The notes below the pieces were generated by a model that was not told where the DNA came from, made no database searches, and was given only the letters and a program-made list of their open reading frames with translations. From NCBI GenBank assembly GCA_001179505.1, contig CDMY01000158.1, positions 118,418 to 181,271 of the forward strand: 62,854 bases of DNA. The letters are read 5' to 3'. Shown here one piece after another: positions 36,001 to 47,168 of this stretch. The DNA comes from Vitrella brassicaformis. Taxonomy: Eukaryota; Sar; Vitrellaceae. Each line of letters starts with the position of its first letter. The stretch's first letter is position 1. Both the position numbers and the translations under genes were made by a program.

Positions 36001-39000
36001 GATCGAGACCAACATCAAGGAGGTCTGTGCAGTGCAGTGCAGTGCACACCAACACCCTCAGGACTCGTTTGTCATCCATTCATTTTGTGCTCTGTATGTG
36101 TGTGTTCAGGTGCACCGGCGGCGTGACGCCTTGCTGCAGGACAAGAGGGACCGCTATGGCCGAGCGCCTGATCGCGAGGAGGATGTCAGGAGGGACATCA
36201 GGGTGCTCGAGAAGGAGGTCGAGCGGCTCAAAACGTCCAAACAGGAGCTACAGGTGACAAAGAAGCAATGACGCAATGGATGGACGGCTCGTGTATTTCT
36301 CTTCCTCCTTGTTGGTGTGGTGCTGCAGGCGGAGTTTGACCGCCTCGTAACCAATCAGCAGCACGTGACGGAGCGCATCGACCACGACAAGATCAACTTC
36401 TTCACAGCCCCCACAAACGCCTCCCTCGACGCATCCGCACAGGAGGGTGCGTGTGCGTACCTGCACGCCAGCCCCCACTACCTGCACCCGGCCGTGTGTG
36501 TGGTGAAGTACCTGCTGGCCCCGCGGATCAAGTGCTCCACCGGCGACGCCATGTTTGGGTGGGAGTTCATGACGCGGCTGGTGGAGGCCCGTACGCCAAA
36601 CCTCTACTTCTTCCCATTGGTGGAGGCCTGTGTCAAGACCATGCCCCCACTCATCAGGTGAGCAGAGGGCGGAGGCAACCCACCAGCCAACACACGTCAC
36701 GCTCTGTGTGTGTGTGTGGTTCAGGGGCATGACGGACAGCGAGGCGTGGTCGTGTGGTTCGTTGTTCAACAAGATCTTCACCACACTCACCGAATGGCAA
36801 AGGGCACCCAACAAATACGTCAAGGTAAGTAAATGAGTCCCATCTGGTCACTCGAGCACTTATCCATCTTCGCCCAGGAGTTTGACGAGAACCCGTGTTT
36901 GAGCATCTTCCAAGCCCAGCTGGTGGCCAGGTCGACCGACCCACCACCCGCGAGTGAAGCACCAGGCCCGGCAACCGAGAGCGCCACCCCCACCCTCGCC
37001 CCCCAGCCGCTGGGCGAGAAGCTACTCGTGCTGCTGATGCACTTTGAGGAAGAGATCTTCACATTCTTCTTCACAAGTGAGGGATGGATGCTGTGACCGC
37101 AACACCCGCCGACACACACACACACACACACACACACAACACTCTGCGTGTATCTGCAGTGGTTCGTCAAGCCCTGGATGGGTCTGATGGCCCACTGGAG
37201 GCTGCGGCCGATGGCGACAAGGGCGACGACGACTCCAAGATGGATGAGGAGGAGGCAGCGGCTGAGAAGGAGCGGCAGCAGGAGCGGGTGAAGAGGAACA
37301 AGGAGAATGCCTACCAGGAAGTCAAGCGGGGGCTGGCCTTCCTCGTCCAGGCCGCACCGGTAGGCAACACACACCGGACTGAATGAATGACACACAGAAG
37401 GAAGGCAACAGGTCCTCATGTCCTGTGTGTCGCCGCTTCCAGGCCTTCCCCTGCACGCAGTTCGTGGCCACTGAGCTCCGGAAGCTGATGGACCAACTCG
37501 GGGCGCATGCCGCAAAAGACGTCAGCCAACAGAACCAGACATCAACCCATGCGTGTGGGTCATTCATCTGTGGTGTGTTTGGCATCCATCTTTGAATCAG
37601 AGAATGGATTGGCCGGATGTCAGGTCAAATGCCAACGGCTACGCCTACCAAAAGCTCAGGTGAGCCGCAGGACCAGGAAGCATGACCATGTGAGGCAATT
37701 GGATGGATGAGATCCTGGGTGTGGTGTGTGTCATGGTGTGTCTTTCATCCTTGCAGGCACGATGCCCCTCGGCTGGATGTGGGCGACCATGCAGCCCATC
37801 AGTCTCTAAAGGCGTGGCTCAAGGCGCAGGAGCGAGCCCCACCACCGGAGAGCTCACCCAAGCAGCCCTCCCCTGCTGCATCGCCTCCGCGTCCCCTGCC
37901 GCCCCCGCCACCCAAGAATCTCCTTGACGTCGGCCCGCCACCACGGACACAGCCGAGTGCTGCTCCTGCTCAACGGCCACCGACACAGCAGACGCTTCCG
38001 CCCTCTCGCCCTGCGCCGGCGCCAGCCAAACCCCTTGCTGCTTCTGTGGCCGACAGCGGTGCACCTTCTCGCGCCCCCCAAGCACCGCGCGCAGCGGCCA
38101 ATGCGCTGGCGGCCCCCGCGGCCTCGTCTGAGCCGAAGGCCAAGTCCCCTCCGCCCAAGGCTACTGCACCGCCGACCAAGGCACCAGCTGGAGCTGCTGC
38201 TGCCGCCGCACCGACAGTGAGACCGCCATCTACACAACCACCACAGGAGAAACAACCACAGCAGCAGCAAGAGCCGTCTGCACGTCCCAAGGCCGCCTCA
38301 GTGCCCTCACCCAAGCCACCACCGAGCAAGTCCCCTCCGCCGTCAGGTCCCTCCGCTGCTGCGGCGGCTGCCCCCAAGGCAGCGTCCACTTCGCCGCGGC
38401 CTCCCTCGACGTCACCAAAGACGGGCGGCATTGTTCTGGGGCCCAAGGCGACATCCAAGTCGCCCCCCGCCCGCAGCCCCACATCGACACCGACACCCCA
38501 GCTGAGACCCAAGCCGACATCCACACCCCCCAAGCAGCCGACTGGTCAGCCACCGTCGTCCCCGCCTGTGAAGCCGTCAGCTGCGGCCAAACCAGCCGCA
38601 GATCTCAAGGCCGAGGAGCACCTGGCGCAGAAGAAGGAGGCCGTTCGCGAGCAGATGGCCTCGTCGAGAGCCGCCCTCTCCCCCAGACCGTCATCAGCCA
38701 AGGAGACGCCATCAGCTGCTGCCAAGCCGGGCGCCAAGGCAGATGGTGTGTCCAAGGCGCCGCGTGCTGCTTCGCCTGTTCCGTCCGGCGGCACAGGGAG
38801 AGCGCCTGGTGCACGGCGAGATGGGCCATCCGCCCCACCGCCGTCATCTGCTGGACCGGCCTCACAGGCTGGACCCGATCGCGCGGCAAAGGGGGCCGCC
38901 TCTCCACCGTCAAGCCAGAACGGCCGCGTCAAGGAGTCCCAAGAGGGGCCAAGGAAAGGGGACGCCGCTGCCGCTGCATCAGCTGCCTCTAGCCAGCATG

Positions 39001-39494
39001 AGAAGTCTCCTGTCCGCAGTGACCGAGGCAGTGAGCGAGGGAGTGACCGCAGGGCCACACCAAAGGCAACTGCACCTGGAGGCCGACCGCGTAATGCGCT
39101 GAATTCGCTCGACTCGCCCGCGCCAGCACCTGGAGGCAGCAGCCGGCTGGCCAGTGGGGGCGGTGGAGCGCCGAACGGGCCATCATCATCGCGTCAGTCG
39201 GAGAGGCGGAAGGAGGGTCCGCCGCCCCCGGAGCCCGTCTCGACACGATCGATGAGGAGCGATGCGTACGGGCCGAGGGGCGAGGGAGCTAGAGGCGACG
39301 GGCACTATACACGGGGGTCGGTGACGCAGGGATTATCGTCTGGCGACTGGCGTGATAGCAGGGGCGACGACTGGCGGGGTGACAGAGGGGGCTATCGCGA
39401 GAAGGACAGTCGTGAGAGGCGGCAGCAGCACAGCCACTACCCCCAGCAGCACGAGAAGCCCAGGAGCTTCTATGAAACACGGCGGAGATCCTGA
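30082..39494 (+). CDS. THOC2: THO complex subunit 2 (mRNA export)
   Basis: THOC2 is the scaffold of THO/TREX, which couples transcription to mRNA packaging and export. The start at 30082 gives MSRRYFIKGQAFDSC. THOC2 landmarks appear in order: HLLHHLVMYLYAKEE-type helices (about 31965-32080), MPAMTYLPANSMVSEGIWEL, FYRYCVCNPFPVFTLANKQV, PNIIPHLVETTKTVTDFSAD, LLVQEVLKYMGGIPFVEHTS, LTFWRLDWSDMLVPKDVYDA and KYLLAPRIKCSTGDAMFGWE. The last exon (about 37757-39494) is a Pro/Ala/Ser-rich, basic tail ending RSFYETRRRS. About 100 codons or an intron are hidden by the gap at 31504-31803. Several Ala/Pro/Glu-rich inserts make it longer than typical. Part of the tail exon (38355-39229) has been copied into the gene at 58438-61693. 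Confidence 0.85.
31504..31803. other. assembly gap of 300 N within THOC2
   Basis: The gap begins soon after a likely splice donor (AACGGGTGAGTT at about 31430) and ends before an exon starting near 31965. It probably hides intron and possibly an exon. Confidence 0.95.
38355..39229 (+). repeat. segment of THOC2 tail exon duplicated at 60455-61317
   Basis: From GCTGCTGCGGCGGCTG to GGTCCGCCGCCCCC this segment is almost identical to 60455-61317. The offset is 22100 at the left and 22088 at the right because of one 12-nt in-frame deletion in the copy, at the GTGACCGAGGCA site near 39021. Confidence 0.95.
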
Positions 39495-39943
39495 CGCCCT
39501 GTGGTGGTGTGTGTGAGTGGTTCAGTGGAAAGTCAGGCAGTTGTAGAGATTGATGAAGAACGCCCTCTTTTCCACATCCGTCAGCGTCTCCAGCCCTTCC
39601 ACGCATGTGTCGATGGCTAACATGTGGATGACGGACTCTTGATGGATGGATGGATGCTTATGTGCTACGTTTTAAGCCATAGACAGAGCACTGGTTGAGT
39701 TGACGGTTTGATTTCGATGTCGGAACGCCGCCACACATACACACATCCGTCTCGCTTGATGCATCGTCATCCCACACACAGCACAGCGCCTCAATGTGCG
39801 CATCGAACAATATACTTACTGGCCTCGCCTCGCGCCTTCCGCGAGAGCAACACAGCACTCACACCCACGACCCAAAAATCATGCCCTCGCAGAACATCCT
39901 TAGGACGGACAACCTGCAACCACCCTTCTCATAAGACAGACCG
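39495..39943. other. intergenic between convergent genes
   Basis: This is the shared 3' flank of THOC2 (+) and the PAP/fibrillin gene (-). I see no further gene. Confidence 0.5.
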
Positions 39944-41092
39944 TCATGGAAAGTATGGCGCCCTCGACGTCTCCCCGCCCCCACCAGCACCCCCGCTCTC
40001 ATCCGTTTCCCTCACCCCCTCCGGTCTCCTCTCGCCATCAGACTTTGTCCTGACTCGCTGGTAGATATTGAAGGCCACATCGGGGTCGCTGTCTGGCTGT
40101 GGAGGCAGCTTCTCGATCCACAAGTCGCCGTCAAAGTAATCCATCGACAGCTTCTCCTCACCGACGGACGGCAGTGTGGGTATCGACAGGCCAAAGAAGT
40201 TGACTTTGAGGTTGTTCTTCCGCAGCAGCAGTGCCTGCTCGCTGACGAGCTGGTAGTCGCCCCCATACTGCAGCCGCCATGTGAAGTTGCGTGCCGTCAC
40301 GTAGTTCTCGTACCGGCCGTCGTGGTCGAAGACCAGGAAGGCGTCGAGGCCCTGCGGGAAGACATTGTACCGCACCTCCTCTGTGAAGGCCACCCGCCAC
40401 GTGCCCTCGAGCAGCGCCCTCCTCTGACTCATCGAGTCAATCGTCATCTCCGTGGCCTCCCCTGCCCCTGCCCCTCCCCGCCCCTCCTTCCAGCCACCCT
40501 GAAGGCTCCTCACCGAAGTCAGCTCTCGCGCATAGCTGACGACTTCGTCGCATATGGGTCGTGGGCAGAGCCGTGCCTGGAAGACCTCCTTCTGGTTCAT
40601 CTCCCGCAGAGTACACTTGAGCTCCTGCTCGGCGAACCGCAGCTGCCAGTTCATGTTGGTCTCCGACGCAGGGCTGCCATCATCCTCCTGCTGGGGAGGA
40701 GATGAGTCGGGCGGCGGCTCGGTGGATGACTCAGTTGAAGGCGCTGGTTGGGGTTCCGTCTCAACACGACCAGATGCAGCACCCAGGCTGACAGATGGCA
40801 GCCGCCGAGAGGTTGCAACATCTCTCCATAGAGCGGATGAGCCTGTGGCAGGTGATGACAGGCTCCTCTGCCATCGATGCAAACCATGATGCCGTCGTCG
40901 TGCTGTTCTCCTGTGGAAGGGCGTGGGAGAGATGAGCGCCAGGCGCCTCGATGCTTGTGACAGGTGTGTCACGTCATTGCTGTGCGCTAAGGATGCAGAT
41001 GAGGCTGACGATGGCAAAGATGAGAGAACCCAGCAGCATCTCCATAACAACAGCACTGCGGACGTCCACAGTTGGAGTGCAACAGCCATCAT
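39944..41092 (-). CDS. plastid-lipid-associated (PAP/fibrillin) domain protein with bipartite plastid leader
   Basis: A single open frame of 382 codons has no intron, unlike its neighbours. The leader MMAVALQLWTSAVLLLWRCC resembles a signal peptide; a basic, Ser/Arg-rich stretch follows (SRRLALISPTPFHRRTARRR), as expected for a transit peptide of a secondary plastid. A disordered Pro/Ser/Glu linker precedes the domain. The PAP/fibrillin-like core includes LLEGTWRVAFTEE, YNVFPQGLDAFLVFDHDGRY, FTWRLQYGGDYQLVSEQALL and KLSMDYFDGDLWIEKLPP, the pattern of a lipocalin-like lipid-binding fold. Fibrillins sit in plastoglobules or thylakoids; that location is inferred. The C terminus is Gly-rich (GGAGGGGETSRAPYFP). 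It diverges from the tRNA gene at 41188. Confidence 0.72.
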   Translation of the reverse strand: MMAVALQLWTSAVLLLWRCCWVLSSLPSSASSASLAHSNDVTHLSQASRRLALISPTPFHRRTARRRHHGLHRWQRSLSSPATGSSALWRDVATSRRLPSVSLGAASGRVETEPQPAPSTESSTEPPPDSSPPQQEDDGSPASETNMNWQLRFAEQELKCTLREMNQKEVFQARLCPRPICDEVVSYARELTSVRSLQGGWKEGRGGAGAGEATEMTIDSMSQRRALLEGTWRVAFTEEVRYNVFPQGLDAFLVFDHDGRYENYVTARNFTWRLQYGGDYQLVSEQALLLRKNNLKVNFFGLSIPTLPSVGEEKLSMDYFDGDLWIEKLPPQPDSDPDVAFNIYQRVRTKSDGERRPEGVRETDESGGAGGGGETSRAPYFP

Positions 41093-41187
41093 TTTCTTTT
41101 TTTTGTCACAGATCTGCCACTTGATCGTTTTGCTTCGACCGTGCCTTCTGCTCAGACCGGACCACGACGATGTCCGCTGAGTGTTAC

Positions 41188-41258
41188 GGGGACATAGCTC
41201 AAAGGTAGAGCGTCTGACTCCAGATCAGACGGTTGGGTGTTCGAGTCGCCCTGTCCTC
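41188..41258 (+). tRNA. tRNA-Trp (anticodon CCA)
   Basis: A full cloverleaf can be drawn. The acceptor stem pairs GGGGACA (41188-41194) with TGTCCTC (41252-41258, one G-T pair). The D arm is GCTC...GAGC, the anticodon stem TCTGA/TCAGA encloses CTCCAGA with anticodon CCA at 41220-41222, and the T arm is GGGTG-TTCGAGT-CGCCC. The D arm includes an A-box-like AGCTCAAAGGTAGAG and the T arm the B-box. No intron and no encoded CCA tail are present. No long T run follows, so the Pol III stop is not obvious. Confidence 0.93.
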
Positions 41259-41537
41259 ACGTTTGGCTGCCATGTTGCTTCCGCACGAAGCGCTGTAGGT
41301 GTTTTCCCGTGCTGTGGTTCTTCTTACGCCCTCCTCCGGAGATCGTCGGGGGGGAGTCGTGAGCTAAGCTTGCAGACCGATCGAATGCGAGCTAGAAACC
41401 AGAGGAAGGGAAAGGAGGTGAGGACCCGCAACCAATTACCCTTAACACAATCACGTACGAAGTGAGTTATGCTGCACAGTGGCTCGATCCTGAGTCAGAC
41501 AAGTGCGGGGTGTGTTCGTTGACCTGCTCGCTGAAGG

Positions 41538-44500
41538 ATGGTGGCCTTGTCGTTCCTCCCGCGAGGCTCGACGGAGAATGGCTCGGTGCCTGGATCGGAG
41601 AGCGCCCCTTCGCAAGACACCGCAGCTGCCTCTGTCCAGGACACCCCAACACAGCCTCGCGCCAACCACCCCGCACCAGAGGGCATCGTGAGCATCTCGG
41701 GGCGCGTTTATGCCCTCAAGCCGTCCAGCAATCAACGAGAAACCCGCAAGCAGACCCGCGCTTTCTGTCAGCAACATGGTGGCGGGTGCCACTGCCTGGT
41801 GTTCGATGTGCGCTGTGCAGCGGGGGGCGACACTGAGGGCCATAGCAGGAGTGGGCTGCACTCCACTGTGGTCAAAGCGGATGTGGGCTTCGGCGGCGGG
41901 AGGGGAGGTCCGATGAGCATCGCCCCGCTGTGTTTGGAGAAGGTCTTCAGCACCTGCCAGGCGATGGAGGAGTGGCTAACGGCTGATCCCAGGCATGTGG
42001 TGCTGCTGCAATGCCCGGCAGCGCCCCATGCCATCCTCAGCTTCCTCTCGGCACTCCTGGCCTTCGCACCTGAGGACCAAATCGTGGCCAGAGGGACGGG
42101 CGATGTCACTGCCACCCTCGATGGCTTCGTGCTTCAAGCTCAGCGGCTGTGCGAGGCCCTCTGTCCACCGTCCTACCGTGTCACCCCGAGCCCTTACGCC
42201 ACTCAGCTGGCCAGTGCCATGCAGCGATCCCGGCTGAGACGGCGGGCTGCATCAACACCACTCCATGCCGCCAACACGGCACGGTCGTCCGCTGCGCACG
42301 GGTCGGCCGGCGGCAATCCCCTCGCCGGCCGCAGAGCATCCCTGCCGGCTTCACTGGTGCCAGTGGCTGGTGGTGAGAGCAGCCGATGGCGGCGGTGGAG
42401 CATCATGAGTGGCCTGGGACGTCCCAGCAGCGGCTTTGCTGTGGGGCGGATGGACGATGCAACACGTCGGCATGTGCTGGGCATGGAGGCGTTCTCGACG
42501 TGCATGCTGCAGAGCATCACCGTCAACGAGAGTGCAGCCAACATGGAGACGTCCGCGCCACTTTATGTGGAGATATACTCCACAGGTACACCACACCAGG
42601 GGAGGGACAGGAGCATGGCAGACTCGCTCACTGCTCGTCTTCCTTTGATTCTGTATCAATGTCTTTTGCAGCGTCTGACGCGCCTCTGGTCGCTAGTCGA
42701 TTGAGCCAGGTGGAGGGGTCAGTCACCGCCCCCAACAACGGCAGAGTCGAAGGCACGCCGTCCACCAGCCCCAACTCGGCTGGCTCGCAGCAGTCGCACT
42801 GGCACCTGCAGGTCGACAAGCGCATCGACGGCGAGCTCCTCGCCTTCATTCACTCCTCCCCCCCATCCCGCAGCTTCCTCACCGTCGACACCAGTGCACC
42901 ATCGTCAGCCCGAGGAGCCCCCGCCGGCGGCCGGTTCACCTCCCTCTTCAAACGAAGCCAAGCAACGGCACCAGAAGGGGGCAGTGCCTCCGACCGGTCC
43001 CCCACGGCCCACTCTCCCCCCCTGGCTACCTTCCAGCTGCATCTGTCGGACATTCTCCATCGGCCACCAGGGGGAGCCAAACGTGCGGCTACGGGCGGTG
43101 ACAGCAGCAGCAGCAGCGATGAGGGTGAGGTGCGTGATGGGGTTGGGCGTGTGACTGAGACGGTGCGGATCGATGGGCTGCGGCTGGTCAAGTGTCAGCT
43201 GACAGCGACGGACGTGGTGTCCAGACACCAGCTGCCCGACGACTTTGCAATAACACTCAACTTCGGTACGCACAACGCGGAGCACGGAGCATCAAGCATG
43301 CCGGATGGATGTGTCTCGTCCCGTGTGGGTCTGGTCTGGTGTGTGCAGAGGTGTACCCCGAGAACGTTTTCGCGCACGTGTCCAACAGCCCAACCCGTGT
43401 GAGTGTCCGTGTGCCCTGCGGCCCCCCGGTGGTGAACCCCTCCATGAGCCCCAGCCGCAGCGACGACAGCAGAGGCGCATCCACGGCAGCTCAGTCAGCC
43501 TCCTCCGGTGCACACGACGCCACCACCAACACAGCAGATGACCCTACAGGACAGCCACAGGTGAGATGAGCACCGCAAGACAGGGACGCATACGTGATGG
43601 AATCGAATCACTGATGTCGGTTCTCTTGCCTTGCATCCATGTCAGGTGGAGACTGACGAGCAGATCGCTTGGCGTCTCTTCCTGGAGGACACCTCCACAA
43701 CACAGCCGCGACCAATGCCGGCTGTGCCGCTCGAGAGAGGGGAGCCACCCAGGCCGCCTGCTGCTGCTGCGGTGTCAACGACCACTGAGCCGCCCAACGC
43801 CGTGGGTAGTCCTGCTGCATCCGGGGAGCAGTCTGGCGGGAGCGGGGGCGACACGGGCTACAGGGATGTGGCCGCTGAGGGCCAGACCAGGGCACCCGAA
43901 GGCTCGTCCGTCAGAGATGCAGATGAACTGCTTGCCAGACGGCTGCAGCAGGTCAGAACCACACACAAAAAAGAGTGTGTCTCGTCTTGCATGGTCGTGT
44001 TTGCTTCTGTGGTGTCCTTCTATGTCTGCAGCAATATCTATTGGAGGCGCAGCGCCGTCACCGCGGCAGTCCCCAGCTGCCCCTGCTCCTGGACGACCTC
44101 TTCCCATCCCTCTCACTCTCTACTGGCACCTCGGCAGCTGCCGCGCGCGGCACCGCCAACGCAGGCCCTGCCGAGGCGGCAGCCACGAGCAGCGTGGGCG
44201 CGTCAAGGAACACCAGCCAGTCTGTGAGCTCAAGTGCGAGTGCAGCCGACGCGACGAATGACGGCAGTGAGGACGTGCCGAGGGAGGCGGCCGGCGCTGC
44301 ATCGGCCGCCGCTGCATCCAGGTAAAAGGCTGGGGTGGTATGTGTGGAGGGCAGGCAGGAAGGCACCTGTCTGTCCATGAGTGGATCTGTGTGCTTGTGT
44401 GTGTTCAGTGTGTCTCCCAGTGGCGCATCCCGCGGGGCTGAGGCTCGCATGAGCCTGAGGAGACAGCTGGTGAGCGAGAATGAGACAGCACGAGCAGACA

Positions 44501-45869
44501 AAGTGGAGAACTGTCGGCTGTGTTGCTTCCTTGCTTGCTTCATCTCTCTTTTCAGGAGTTGCTGAACTCCTTCCTGGACGACAACCAGCGTGTGTTTTCG
44601 TCCAACGACCCCCCCAACCTGCTGGGCGACAGGAGTGAGAACATCATCAGCGAGATAGACCTCATCAGCAGCAGGTCAGCTGGTGGTGCTCGACCACCAA
44701 CCACACACCATCCATCCCTCCACACAGCCCCGGAGCCGTCACACACGCGCCTCTCTCTGTCTCACCTCTCTCTGGGTGTCTTGCAATGATTCGGGTCATC
44801 GCTCAGGTTGTCGCTGCGTCGGAACCGTTTCCCATTTACCGTTGGTGCGTCTCACTTTGAGATCAACGCCCTGCCCACCTACACCTACAGCTGCAAGGCC
44901 GCCGCCAAGGATGACGACGAGTGTGGCGGCAAGGGTGTTGGTGATGACGAGCGCAACAAGTGCATGGTGTGCCAAGAGGAATTCGACGAGGGCGACAAAC
45001 TCAAGGTGAAGGGAAGAGCTAAGAGGAAGGAACGAACACCTTAGGCACCTCGATGCATGCCAGCCAGGGATGGACGTGTGTGTGTGTGTGTGTGTCTGTG
45101 TATGGGATGATTGCAGAATTTACCGTGCTTCCACTCTTTTCACGCCGAATGCGTCGACAAGTGAGTGAGACATAGAGACGTGCAGGCATCACATCGCCAC
45201 CGCACCCACTCCTCTGTCAGGTGGCTGGCTGTCAAGAAGACGTGCCCCATCTGTCAGCTGCGCATCGACCGGCCCAACCTGCCCCCAAACGACACGGCTC
45301 GCGGGACGTCCTCCCTCGACCCGTCCAACGCCCTCCGCGGCAGCAACATCGCCCGCCTGCGGCTGCAGCTCCACCAGAACCAGCTGGTGCTCGACGCTCT
45401 CTCACCCAGAGGTGACAATGGCCCCGAGCCGAGGGGAGAGAACGACTACGATGAAGAGTTCCTCCGGTCACTCGGTGAGCGAACAACACATGCGTGATAT
45501 GGGAACACATGCATGTCCGCAGCCCTGCTCACGATTGTCGTTGCCCCCTTGTGTTGTGTGTGTGCAGAGACCATGTACCGCATCCCTTTGATGCGCCGCT
45601 CCCGAGGTGTGGGAATGTCCCTCGGCAGACCCACCGCTGCATCCGCCAGACGCGAGTCGAGGACCCGCTCTGGCTCGACTACCAGCAACCACCGCTTCAG
45701 CTTTCTGCATGGGTGGGGTCGGCAGCGGGCTGACGAGCCGCTGCGGGACCCAGTGGATGGCGAGGAGATCGTGCCCATCGACAGCTTCGGAAGGTCGAGT
45801 AGGTGGGTGCGGCGGTACTCGCTGCCGTCTGAGGCGAGAAGACTGCGACGCAGACGGATCATGGGGTAG
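41538..45869 (+). CDS. PTEN/auxilin-type pseudophosphatase-C2 protein with C-terminal RING-H2 finger
   Basis: The start at 41538 gives MVALSFLPRGSTENG; a short upstream frame begins at 41469. Residues ~50-190 resemble the phosphatase-like half of auxilin/GAK/tensin (CQAMEEWLTADPRHVVLLQC), but the HCxxGxxR loop is replaced by LQCPAAPHA, so catalysis is not expected. A tensin-type C2 follows across several exons: MLQSITVNESAANMETSAPL, YVEIYST, WHLQVDKRIDGELLAFIHS, and LRLVKCQLTATDVVSRHQLP with DDFAITLNFEV. A disordered Ser/Ala linker with QIAWRLFLED and DELLARRLQQ motifs leads to a RING-H2 finger (about 44960-45275): CMVCQEEFDEGDKL, LPCFHSFHAECVDKWLA and CPICQ. The tail is basic and ends RRRRIMG. 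A membrane- or coat-linked ubiquitin ligase is inferred. Small introns (for example 42585-42670, 43265-43350) interrupt it. Confidence 0.72.
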
Positions 45870-46021
45870 ACAGAGGGGTGCAATGGGATTGGGGGTGGGC
45901 GATGGTTAGCCGTATGTAGACAGGGCTGCAGTGAGAGGCACCCTGAATTGATTTCAGCCGGCTGGCTGCGATCGACAAGACGGTCGGCCAGTGGTGTGGT
46001 GTATTGTGTATTTTCTGCGAG
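45870..46021. other. 3' flank of the RING-H2 gene
   Basis: No gene. It runs directly into the left copy of a direct repeat. Confidence 0.4.
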
Positions 46022-46445
46022 TTGAGTAAGCCAGCTGATGTTTGCTGATGTGTGGTGGCGGTGCGGGGCGGGGCGAGGGTTTGCCAGTGCCGGCTGGCAC
46101 CCGTTTGTTGATGAGAGTGTGAGGACGCGATGTTGGGATCGATAGCTCTTTGGATAAAGTGAGTGACAACACTAGGATGCTGCTCGCTCGGTTGCTGCTG
46201 GTCGAGAAGATGGCATGTGCATCCACCCCATGTTATGCACATCTGGAGCGGCCCGAGCAGCATCTCGTGCATACGAGTGGACGGATGGATGGATGGATCT
46301 GTTATGTGTAAGTAATTCGATTGTGTCGTAACCGTGAGCATTGAGCTACCGTCAGCCTTTGAATGGCGATAAGGGTCCGTCCATCTGCACAAGTCCATCC
46401 ATCCATCCATCCATGCTTACAAAAGGTAGGCAGGCAGGCAGGCAC
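46022..46445 (+). repeat. direct repeat, left copy
   Basis: This matches 49126-49440 in the same orientation. Shared blocks in order are TTGAGTAAGCCAGCTGATGT, GCGATGTTGGGATC, ATAGCTCTTTGGATA, GATGCTGCTCGCTCGGTTGC, TGAGCATTGAGCTACCGTCA, then GATAAGGGTCCGTCC-type sequence and the ATCC/CAGG runs. The left copy is longer by two internal blocks. Confidence 0.88.
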
Positions 46446-47168
46446 TCGCACAAATAGTCAGGCGCTTCTCTGCTGTATTGACAACGGAAGGAGGGAGAGA
46501 GACAGGCAGAGAGACAGACAGACAGACAGCCAAACTCACACGAACATACACACAAAAAGAAATCGCGGCACGACGGGAGGGCAGCGGTGTTGAGTGTGTG
46601 GTTCGTCGCCCGTTGTTGCGAGCACTCTGAGTCACAGTGTCCCAACACCAGCCCACGACAGTCACTCACCACACCAACACACCTCAATCGATCTCTAAGT
46701 TCGCCTTCTCACCACTAGCTATCCTCCCCTGCCATAGCCTGCTCGGCATTCATCTCTCGCTCCCCCTCACTCACGAATGATGAATGATTCACTCATTCTT
46801 CTCAAATCACTCAAATCACTCGATGAAAATTCGCCGAAGGTCCAACAAGTTGCAAAAGAAGCTCATGGCTGAGAAGAGGGGGAGCAGACGATGCAATGAT
46901 GACGTCTATGGTTCTCGAGAGAGGCGGAGAGGCTCTCGAGAGAAGCACTACTCACTTCGCGTCGAGGAGGGCCTGTTTCACTGCAAATGCTTCCCAGCGC
47001 TCCGCAGCTTGTTTGCTTCGCTGCTTGGCCCCGCTTTGGCGGCACTGATCTCTCGACTGTTTGTGGGTGTTTGTTCAGTGAACCAAATTTACAACGCTTC
47101 TCCGAAGCAGCAGAGCAGCCCCAGCACGAGAACCCACACGCGCGAGTGAGCGAGTGAGTGAGTTTCCG
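46446..47168. other. upstream region of family A copy 2
   Basis: It has short AGAC and GAGAGA-type repeats near 46490-46530. A GAGTGAGCGAGTGAGTGAG run lies just before the start codon at 47169. No separate gene is supported. Confidence 0.4.

Noticed and set aside
37970-38533. Long minus-strand open frame (Gly/Ala-rich) opposite the THOC2 tail
   Set aside because: It is the shadow of a GC-rich Pro/Ala/Ser coding exon, has biased low-complexity composition and no domain.
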